64,000 bases of DNA. Source: Mytilisepta virgata (taxonomy: Eukaryota > Mollusca > Bivalvia > Mytilida > Mytilidae). Below the pieces are notes generated by a model. The model was not told the DNA's origin. It saw only the letters and a list, made by a program, of their open reading frames with translations, and made no database searches. The translations under genes were made by a program, and so were the position numbers. The stretch is taken from the NCBI GenBank assembly GCA_028015205.1, contig CM051511.1, forward strand, positions 62,001 through 126,000, written 5' to 3'. This document shows, piece after piece, positions 9,711 through 21,700 of the stretch; the first letter of the stretch is position 1; each line of letters starts with the position of its first letter.

Positions 9711-12700
9711 CTGAAAAGATAAAAAAAGTATTCAATACTAATTTCTTTTAACTCAACAAAAATTTTAGTTTTGCATAATTTGGCTTCGAAAGCAATAATT
9801 TAAAAAATTAATTTGTCGAACCAAAACATCGAAAATGACAACATAATTATACAGTTTGTCCGGTTTGATGCAGAGGAAGGAACAAGTCTCGGAAAAGAAT
9901 CCACTACTGTTCCGTATTAATTCTCTTTTTATCTTAAACTCTTTTCTTATCAATATTCAAGTTTCATAACCTATTAGTAGGTATACGTCCGCGTATTATC
10001 AAATAATTTTTTTTTTATTGCCAAATAAAACTACAATCAAAGTTTGTGATAAACGTGGTTTGTTCCTGTTCTGCCCATTATTTGAAATTTCAATTCCTGT
10101 TCTGCCCACATGTCCTGTGTAAACATAATTAGTATGAATGTTGTTTTAGTAATTATAGTTTATTTCCCAAAAAATACCTTGATAAAAGGACAGGTAAATA
10201 TTACCAATCAATTTATTTACTATGTTAAATTACAAAAAAATCTGCCATTTAAAGAAATCAAGATGCAAAGTTTTGATATTTAAAAAAAAATAAAATAATG
10301 TTTAAAAAAATTATACAAACTTTAAAAAATATTATGTAAGAATTCTCTCTTTGAATTGAATTTGTATTCATTTTTTGCTTGATTTGTTCCTAATTATAAT
10401 TTTATCCCATTACATGTACTTATTATTGTGATCTTAAATAATTATATCTAATTATATACATAAATATTGATTTGGGCCAATTTTGATTCTAATATGACAC
10501 TTAAACAGACTACATAACTACACAATGGGTAGAGGGAGACCAACAGCTATGGAACCACTTCAATACTGACGGCCCCACGCACAACAACAACAGACTGACA
10601 CAGCTGACATAACGACTAACAGCAGACAGGATCGACATTCTACAGTACGCCGATGCAGCATACCATCTTCTTTACCTGGAGATACTGTACATAGTCATTT
10701 GTTGAATTATGAAATATGCTTGTTTACTGTTGTAACTATATTGTTGTGAATTTATTGTGCTATTATAATATGTTATAAAAAGATAATAAAAAAATTCGTA
10801 CCAGCATACCACCAAAAGCAACGATAGAAATTTAAGTGGATACTTTGAATTCATACTTAGATATTTCTTTCTGTTAATTTCCACTAAAAAGTTTTGTGGG
10901 CAAGACTATAACTTCAAATCTATTATAGGTAAAAAGTGTAGTGGGCATAACAGGAATGCTAGTGTTAACACTCTGATTAGATAATCAGAGTGTTGACACT
11001 ACCATTCCTGTTCTGCCCACTACACTTTTTATCTATATTTTTGAAAAGTGAGCAGAACAGAAACAATAAAACAATTATTACCACTTAAGGATGCTCGCTG
11101 GCCATGTTTTGTTTTTTTTTTGTCAGATTTTCGGAATCCTCGGGTTTTATCCATTTCTTAAACATGAAATTTTTTGCCCATGAACCCCAACTTTTTTTTT
11201 TATATAATTCAATCATATATACCTTAAAATGGTATTTGACAAAATTTTATGAAATCTTTTTTATTTTTTCATACATTTTTGAGAGACTGAATTTGTCAAT
11301 GCAAAGACAATGAAAAATCCAGAGAAAACAAATTTCCTGCAAATTTTCAAGGCCTTATATCTCTAAAATGAGCACATGAACCTATTTTTTTTTTCTTGCT
11401 TATTTATTTACTATTCATATGTTCTCTCAAACTAAAACACCTATTTCAAATCTTATTTATTTCCTATTAGACCAGCGATCATCCTTAATAAAATATTACA
11501 TATATTCATATTTATCGATCCCCAGACCCTACTGTTGTGTACAAGACGTCACTACATATACATGTAAAATATTTCACACAAAATACAATACAATACTAGC
11601 TGCAAAGACAGGTACAGTTACATAAAAAACAAATAGTCCCTAGTCCTCCATTCTAATGATTTTTTAATATAGGTCTCCAATTTATCCACTTGTGATGATG
11701 TTGATGGATTCAGCATAAAAATATATTTTCGTCACTTGAGAGATTTTGATATGATTATTTTTATATAAATCAATAAAATAGCTATTTCATAAATCTTTGT
11801 TCCATATACACATGATACACTTTAATATCTAATTTATTACAATTAAGACATAACCCATACATTTGATCATACATGTATTTACCTATGTGATAAAGTCACA
11901 TAAATTTACCTGATTTAAAATTGAACATTCTAAGTATTTAACAGCCCCATTTTCTACTGCCATTTCCTTTCCTTTCTCCCAGGTGACAGGTGTTTGGTTG
12001 ATTTTTAACAAGTTGTCTAATACCACTGGATCATTTCTTAATTCCGTTTTGGTTCCAACAATCAAAATAGGTGTATCCGGACAATGTCGAGTAATTTCTG
12101 GTATCCACTTAACAAAGAAAAAATTCTAATAAAATGTAGCCTTTCCTTGAATTTCAATCATTAAATTAGGCATGAAAAAATATTTGCAATTTATATAAGA
12201 AAAATATGTGCCTCTCTTTATAAATTATTATGCCTATATGAAATAAATGTTTCCTTTGCAAAACATGACAACAGAAATCTGTGAATCAAGTTCCTTAACC
12301 ATGTTTACAGTGTAACAATCAGAATATCAAATACATGTAACAATTTCATTCAGAACGAAAATTGTAAGCAAATGTATTGGAAACATTAGTTAACTCCCCT
12401 AAGTACCTTAACCAAGGGAGAGAATAAAATAATCTCAAGACCAAAGGGAGATAATTACAAACATCTCACCTGGATTTCTTGATTTAGAGAGATATATTGT
12501 AACATAAAATTCCGTGTACAATACGTTCAGTTAAATTATAAATTGTTCTTGTTTTTGAATGAAAATATTATTTGAACTTTTAAATTTTACTATATTTGAT
12601 ATAATATTTGAACTTTTAACCTTTACTATATTCGATATAATTGCTCTTATCTGTTGACATGCTTTTGAATACACACAGTGCCACAGGTCGAACATGGACA

Positions 12701-15700
12701 AGCTAATTAAACTATATATTTCAAATAATGGCCGCTGTTAAACTAATATTGACTAAATCTAATAACATTAATTCTACGTGCGTGATTCTGTCCCGTTATG
12801 TAAAAATTGTTTGGCCTGACCTAAATTCTAAGGTATAAATAGGAAAGAAATCCTAGCTTTCTAAGCTTGGGTATTTTACTGTTATAGGTATGTACATTTG
12901 TTTTTAATATTAAGAATTTAAACTTCAATAATAATTATTTAGTTTTGAAAATTTATATTAAATGAATCATAACTATGTTCAGTAAATATTTTCAATAACA
13001 ATTAAATCTGAATATAATTATCACAGTTTTAGATGTTACATCTTTTACTTTTGCAATGTTTTTCTTTCTTATTTCTTGTTTGTTTTTTTTTTTATTTTTA
13101 ATAAAGCTTGGGTATTTTACTGTTATAGATGTTCCAGTAGTTTTTATTGGTGCTACCCGATCCCGGCCTGCCTCTACGAAATAATGCCATTATCAGGCTT
13201 GCCTTTACCAGGCATAGCAAAACCCAGCTTCACAACATCCAGCGATAGTTCCTCTCCTTTTTATTTCCTTTTTTATAATAGATAACTGACTAACACGACT
13301 AATACATGTAATATTAACAATATTTTATCCTGCAACTGACCAGATGACGCCATGTTATCCCTAGATTTACGCACCAAAAATCGCTTTCTGAAAATAGGCT
13401 AGAATTGTGCCATTTTCATGACTTTTCTCGATAAACGATAACAATCTGTTGTTGCACGATAAAACAATTAGGTACATTTTCGGGAAAATATACAATTTAT
13501 TTGTATTCGCCACGAAACGGGTTGAAAATGCTCGATAATCCTTGCATTTCTGCCTTTCTCTAAGGTTTCTACAAATAAATTGTATATTTTCTATCAATGT
13601 ACACATATTGTATATGAAACTACTTTCTACATGGATCTAAAAGCCATATAAATAAGATATAGTCACTCAGGTAGAAAGAATTTGATTTTTACTTGGGAGG
13701 GGGAAAAGAACATTTTTTGCCTGTTTTATGCGCGCAGCCATGCCCAAGATTAAAAAAAATACTTACTATTTGAATTAAAATGGTGAACAAAATATGCTTT
13801 TTCTTCATTACATTTTTAAGCCTGCCCCTTTTCGCTCAATGTTGGAGTTTGCATTTAAAAAAAATCAAATTCCTTTCTTGCTCACCGTGGTTCACCCCAA
13901 AATACAATGAAATAATAGATAATTAACCTTTTTTTTCAAAATTACAAACACAAGTCTTAAAAAACGTTTATAGATTCCAAAAATCACAGGATATAACTGT
14001 AATAAAAAGTCCTCTATACATACCTTTTCTCTGACATTACTGAAAGATACCGGGGAAACAACAGAGAAAAGGACGAGAAAGACATCTGTTTGTGGATAAC
14101 TCAGGGGACGCAGTCTAGTGTATTCTTCTTGACCTGCAGTATCAAATATCCCTAGTGTGTACACTTGATCTCCAACTTTAAGTGGTACCGAATAATTATC
14201 AAATACCTACATGTACAAAGAAACTATAATGAAACAACAGACCAATATTAAAGATTATTAAATAGATCAGAATTCTATGTTATTACCCGTAAAGGAGTAT
14301 CAAAATGTATTTTATAAACTTTCTAATTATAATTCCCATTAAAATTATATCATTCTGAGATAGTGAAAATATAGCACTCCAGATTTAAAACAAATTTAAT
14401 ATCTACGTCCCCTCTCCATTTTGGTCGGAAATTGAGATTTGAAGGGTGGCGTAATTCTAAAATTTGTAAAAAAAAAATGATAGAATCTGTCCATGGGAGA
14501 CAGATACACCCGCCACTAGCTATCAATACAATATAAATGATACCAAATTTGGTCTGCGGAGAGTAAATCGAAAATGATAAAATTTTGAATGATTTGGTAA
14601 AACAATATTAATTCAAAGTTATTGAACAAAATTCCGTATTAAAAAGGGGATTAACTCAGAAAAAACTCGTTCAATGTTTTGTGTCCCTAACAATATTCAA
14701 GGTGAAACAATACTCAAGTTATAGAACAGAAAACTAAATTTTGGTTATTTTCTTCATTAAGAAGGTACATCTCTCGGAAAACAACAAAAGCGAAATACCT
14801 CAAATTTGCATTGATGAAGTATCTCAGTGACCCGAAAAGTTTTGTTTGATAACTTTGAATTATTGTTTTACTTCATACTTTATTTGTATTATTTTGATGT
14901 TGTTTTGCAAATTTTTACACTGTAATTTATTATCGGTTTAGGATCTATTAAGTTGATAACAACAACACTAACCCAACACTGTCAAAATAAGATTTAATAT
15001 TGTCAATTTTTTGTCCGCGTTTGGCGGGTCTCTAACTAAACATCGAGTAGATTTTTTTGTGTCGAGAAATCAGGAGATTGGGACGTATTTTCAGTTTTTT
15101 TCGTCTCACTTCGCTCTACTTTTTCTTTTGTGTGACTCAATTCTCCGATTCCGGAAATATTCACTAAAACCGTGCTTTTCATTCACCCGTCTGTACTTAA
15201 AAATTACCTCATTAAAGATAATTGCTGTCATGAATACGACACACGAAGAAATACATTAAAATCATAGAAAATCTGGTGGAAATAAATCTGTTTAATGTCT
15301 GTCTGCCCTGATATAAGAAGAATCGCCACTGACAATCACCCAGGACATGACTGTCAGTTGTCTTATGCTAAAAAATAATATAGAATGACTACTAATTACT
15401 GAATTCATGGTGTCGAATCCCAGGAGATATGAACGAGGCTATGTTTGTCCAGGAAAATAATAGACTTGTATTTAAATTGCGGATTTCCATGACCTCCGAT
15501 TACATTGTTTTTCGATCGGCTGTTGTCACAGAGATACATGTTCCGAGTTTTTTCTTTTTCCACTATCGTTGAATATTTGAATCCACTCCAGTATTTTCCG
15601 TAGTCGTATCATATGTATTCAAATAACCAGGATAACTTGACAGCCAATATATATGTTGGCTCCCTCCCAGGGAAAACGAACCAATACTACTTGTTGACGA

Positions 15701-18700
15701 CTAATTTGTGTTCAAAATAATTACGACAATATATGATAACCTTTTGACAGTTATATTTTTACGTAGAAAAAGCATATAGTTGCTCATATCTGCAGAGCTT
15801 CTGATGGGCTTCGCTCCCCCTCGGACCACCTAGTAGGACTCTACCCTGAAGCAGCTGGTAGCCTTCAGCGGCCCCCAGATCCCTCGTCGGAATACTGCGC
15901 CCCCCTAATATAATCCTGGATCCGCATCTGTTTTAAGTCAGTACTTAAGGTTAGACTCCACTAATTATCTTAGTTTCAGAGAAATGCACCCCCAGAATTT
16001 TATTAATAATTAGAGTTGGTAAAGTTTGACTACATGATAGATAAATAATAAATGTCTTAACCTTAAAATTGTAATATTGACTGAAAGAGGATAGATTTTA
16101 GTTTAAAAAGATAAGAAAACATTAACTGATTTTGCTTCTGATAAGTACTGGGAAGTAATAAACTGGGACTTGTGAATTGACATGTGGTGTGTAAAACTTT
16201 GACAGTGATAATCGGCACCTGCACTGGTAAGTTAAATTGCGAAAAAAAAAGAGCCGGAAAAGTAAGCCTTTTTTTTCCATATATGTAATGGAATTTTATG
16301 CAGAATCTGAAAAATTAAGTCTCAGTTGGATTGAAACGCTGCATCAGACCTCAATTTTAAGCCGAAGTGGAGTGAAATTTAACATTTTTAAAGCTTTTTA
16401 TGAAAAATTTTGAAATGTTGCTATGCCAACTAGGTTTCCATGGATATTTTTTATTTATTTTATCATGATTGAAACAATGCTAACATAATGGCCTTTCAGA
16501 ATATATATCTATGTATATGGGTATTATTTACTCTGAAGATGACACAAGACCATGACATTTGTTAGCTCACTTCACATAGAAAATGGTACATTTAATTTAT
16601 GGAGTGTAACCTAAACATGGAAACTTAGAGTCGGAATAGAGCTTCTGTTAAAATCAGTCTTCAATAAACTGATGGAAACTTACCATTGGTACCAAATGCG
16701 TAGCTAGAGAAAAAATAAATGTTATTAAAAAATGTCGACAAAGGGTCCGAAGCCTTTGGAGACCCCAGTGGCCCAAATGTTGGGAAAGGGCGATGCGTTC
16801 GGAAGCTCCTGAAATTTAGCAAAAAGCTCTGAGTACAAAGTTTTGATAAGTGGTTAAACCCACTCAATGTATTTTGTGTTGTTACTGGAATTAACCTTAC
16901 ATCAGCCATGAAATCTTAAATCGTCATGTATTTAATGATGAAGGAAAAATTCAACATTGAGATATTAAATGAATGAAATTACCAGGGATATGGAAACATA
17001 ACCTGATGAGAACTTATAAATATCATGTATATTCATTACATAGCCTGGTGGAAACACTTACAGCCGGTACATATAGCCTAATGAAAACACTTACAGCCAG
17101 TACATAACCAGATGGAAAATTTACAATCGGTACATAACCTGATTAAATCACTAACAGTTGTTATAAAACCTGATAGAAACTTACAGTTGGTAAATAACTT
17201 GATGGAAATACTTACAGTCGGAACATAACCTGACGGAATTACTGGGTTGGTACCTAATTATTCTGATAGAAACATCGGTACGTAACCTGCTACTGAAACT
17301 TACAATCGGCACATAATCTGATGTAAGCTTACAGTCGGTACATAAACTGATGGAAACAGTAACAATGTAGTTAGTACATAACGTGATCCGTACAAAGCAT
17401 GGTGTAAATTTGTTTGTAAATTGTTTGATGCAAACATTTGCAGTCGGTACATAGTTTGATGGGAACACTTAAAAATTACAGTTGGTACATATCCTGATGG
17501 AAATTTACAGTTGGAAGATAACCTGATTGATATTAAAGTCAATACGTAGCCTGATGGAAACACTCAGTGGGTACATAGCCTGATGGAATTACTTATCGTC
17601 ATACCATAGCTTCATGGAAATACTAACAGTCGGTTAATAGCCTGATGGAAACTTGCAGTCGTGCATAGCTTGATCATGATGGAAACTTACAGTCGGCACA
17701 TAGCTTGATAGAAACACTTACAGTTGGTTAATAGCCTGATTGAAACTTACAGTCAGTACATAGCTCTAAGGAAACTTACAGTCGGCATATAGCCTGATAG
17801 AAACACTTACAGTCGGTTAATAGCCTGATTGAAACTTACAGTCGGTACATAGCTATATGGAAACTTACAGTTGGCATATAGCCCCATATTTGGATTTGTT
17901 TCTTGAAATAGACTATGAGGGACGTTTGAAGACAAAACTTTATGACAAACGTGATGACTTCAACTTTCCTATTGTTAATTTTCCGGTCTTGAGTAGCAAT
18001 ATACCAGCATCGCCTGCATATGGCGTCTACGTTTCTCAGCTTATCCGATTTTCAAAGGCATGCGTGAGTTACCCTGACTTTCGACAGAGAGGATTATTGC
18101 TGTCACAAAAGCTTCTTAACCAGGGTTTTATCAGGGATAAGTTGATGTCATCACTTAAGAAATTTTACGGTCGTCATCATGAATTGATTGACCATTACAG
18201 TGTTCCAATATTTAAGATGATGTTGGACCTGTTCCCTCTGTCGTAACCTTTCATGTGCCTCCACCGATTTGTGACTTCCACTGGATTGACTTTGTTAAAC
18301 TTCACGACGGGTGCCGTATACGGAGCAGGAACTGCTTACCCTTCCGGAGCACCTGGGTTCACTCCTGGTTTTTAAAGGATTTCGTGTTGTTCATTGTTTT
18401 TTAGTTTTCTGTGTTTATTTGTTTTGCTTGGGGTTGTTCATTTGTCTTCCCGGGTTTGTCTGTCCAATGGATTACGTTTTTTTTTATTGCTCCTTAGGTC
18501 CTTTTTACAGTTGGTTAATAGCCTGATTGAAACTTACAGTCGGTACATAGCTCTAAGGAAACTTACAGTCGGCATATAGCCTGATAGAAACACTTACAGT
18601 CGGTTAATAGCCTGATTGAAACTTACAGTCGGTACATAGCTATATGGAAACTTACAGTCGGCATATAGCCTGATGGAAACACTAACAGTCGGTACACAGC

Positions 18701-21700
18701 CTGATGGCAGTATCCCAAAAACTTACAGTCAGTTCATAGCTTGATGGAAATGCTTACATTTTGTAAATAATATAGCCTTATTTATTATTACAGTCTGTAC
18801 ATAATCTGATTTAAATACAGATCCTGAAGGAAACACACAGTCGCACATACCCTGGTAAAAACATTTACATTTGGTACATAACCTGATGGAAATTTACAGT
18901 CGATACATAAAAATTGAGGAAAACGCTCACAGTTGATATACAAGCAGATGGAATTATTTACTGTCGGAACATAGCTTGATAGAAACACTTACCATCGGTA
19001 CATAGCCTAATGGAAACATTTACAGTCGCTACATAGCTTGATGGAAACACTTATAGTTGGTACATAGCTTGATGGAAACACTTACAATTTGTAAATAGTC
19101 TCACGGAAACTTACAGTTGGAATGTACTCTGATGGAAACCTCTTTGTTGTATATGATATTACAAGTGTCGTTTTGTCTGATTCGGCATCACCTACTAGAA
19201 CACATTTAATTGTCGGTTGTATGGTGGAAATATTTGCTCCTGAAATAAAGGTTTGTTGTACAAATTTAAATGTCAGTTGTTTCATGAATTAGAATCCTGC
19301 CTATCACTTAATTTGTCCGCTTACTTCAAACAAACAACAACATGGAAATTAACAGAAAGGGTCAACAGTTACAAATCAATCAATCAACGCCACCCAACAT
19401 AAAGAACCCTGGACAAACAACAGGGAGTCAGTATAATCAGACTTGGTACAGACATTGAACAATTGTATGGCTAAACCGGTTTTCTAGTATCCAAATCTGC
19501 CTCTCATCTTTACTGAGACTCTGGTGTATAAAACATAAAATAAAAGCCAATACAGTATGATTACAGGGATTTTCCTATGTTTTAAGTATAGTTAAGAAGC
19601 TGATGTTATTATATGTACAGTATATGTACAGACTAAGTTTCTAAGTTTCTATCAGGTGTAAATACTTGTTTACATTAGTAAGGGCTGACATCTGCAAAAT
19701 CTCAAAATCAATGCGTAAATCTCGGGAAAATGAAAGAAAGTTACAAGTTATTTGCTGTGGACTGACAATTGGACTTTATTTGTTTATTGTGAATACAAAG
19801 AACAAATGCAAAACCCAAACACATAACCATGATTACTAGAAGCCATGTATGTTGTTCGACTGGTAACAAATAGGCAAATTACCAAATTTGAATATAGAAT
19901 ATTGACCAGTGTTGGAGCTACCTCTTGACATAATATAAAGAAGGTTTTCAATTCATTACTCCAATAAATAACCTACAAAAAAACGAAACACATTTTTATC
20001 ATTAAAATAGCTAGGTTTAGAATACTTACCACTTGTTGAGTCATAGGAGCTATAACCAGAAAAAACCTTAGCTGAAAAAAAATTAACATAACAATAGCAT
20101 TGAAAGGATAATTGCTAGATACATAATCATATTCTTCCTATTTTACTTTTCGCTTATATTTAAGTGTAAGTGAATTTTGACTAGGATCCGATATCTTCCA
20201 ATTTTATCTGACTCATATTTTCAATTAGGTGCAAAAGATCCTTAAGTTGTGGGTTGATGCTGATTCCAGATTGTTTATAAACGTATTAACATAGGTACAG
20301 ATATAATCATGAAACTTAAAAGTTTCCATTAAATAAGATCAAACTACATATAAACATGGTAACTGCAAGCTTACAATTTATTTTCTCTGTATAAATTTCT
20401 TTTTTTCAGTATTATATCATTATTATTATTATTACTATTCGATAGTTTATTTTTGTCACGATAGAAATTCCACGAGACAACAATCAGAGGAATAATAACA
20501 CACTAACCATTGAAAACCACATAAATATCCACACTTCAAAGTTAATATCTCACAAGCTCATATAAAAACAGTAGAAATTAAAATGCTTGAAATACTGGGA
20601 GCCAAAATTTGGAAATTACGATGCATCCAACGTACTCCCAAGAAATAACTGAAATGTTTTAAAATGTATGAAATTCAGTTTTCTACCGGGGTTTCCTATA
20701 ACACTTAAAAGATACCAAAATCGGCAAAAGACCGAAATGTTATAACAAACGTTATTGTTCAATCTAAATATCTATAAAATTAATCATTTTTGTATGACTA
20801 ATAAGTTTTGAACATTTGTCTTCAAGCAAACATAATTTAATAGAAACTCACTGCGTGTTGAGTCATTTCTGGAAACGTCAACATGGCGGATATCTATGAG
20901 TAAAGAAAAATAATATAATAATGAATATAAAACGTAATCCACAAAATAAAAAGTTTCATCACGAAACAAACAAAAAATACACATTTTAATTATACATCTG
21001 CGACTGTAGAGGAAAATGGATTTATTGATTGTTGCTTAACTCCCAGTGGCAAATATTTCATGCTTCACAATTCTAAAAGGGGGTGGGATCGGACACAAAT
21101 TTTGGGTGCCACTGTAAAAGGAGGTTGGTTGGGTAGGGTCGGATAATTTAGCCTTTTGTAGCGGCCAACAGCCTACTCTTTTTCGAAAACTACATAAGGG
21201 GTCTTTAGCGTGCAGGAAGAGTGGCATTCCCCAAACACGTTACCCACTACGGTTCACGGTCAGGCTTTCCGTATTATGACCTGACAAACCCCCCAACGAG
21301 AGGGTCTCCCCTATTAAATGGATTTAAGGTCATGTAGTAGTTCAATAAAATGTCCTATGAAGTCACTAATTTTTGCAACGGAGTAACATTTTCACGGGTC
21401 TTGCAAACATTAAAGAGTACACTATTCACGGTAGTGATTCCTTTACAGTTATAACTTTATTACGATAAAAAATGCCAAAACATTATCTCAGTATTTTAAC
21501 TGATGTCTTTTATTCAATTTTAAAAAATAGATACATAATGAAACAGTTAACTGGAAAGGTCTATAATGACGGACTTTAATCAACAAACTTCCAGATGATA
21601 TTAACAAAGAGTACAAAATACAAACATAAAGTCAGCCGTCTAGGCATCAAACCATTTTGTAGGTATCCTAGTCCTCCTTTTATCTATCCTTATCCACTAG

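Noticed and set aside
16985..19115. Regular short repeats resembling a CRISPR array
   Set aside because: There are no uniform spacers, the units are directly adjacent and diverged, and each matches the neighbouring exon end. The context is eukaryotic.
20852..20893. Alternative reading of the mini-exons with an ATG (MTQHA / MTQQV)
   Set aside because: That frame reaches a TAG soon after entering the P-loop exon, whereas the other frame continues into the GTPase.
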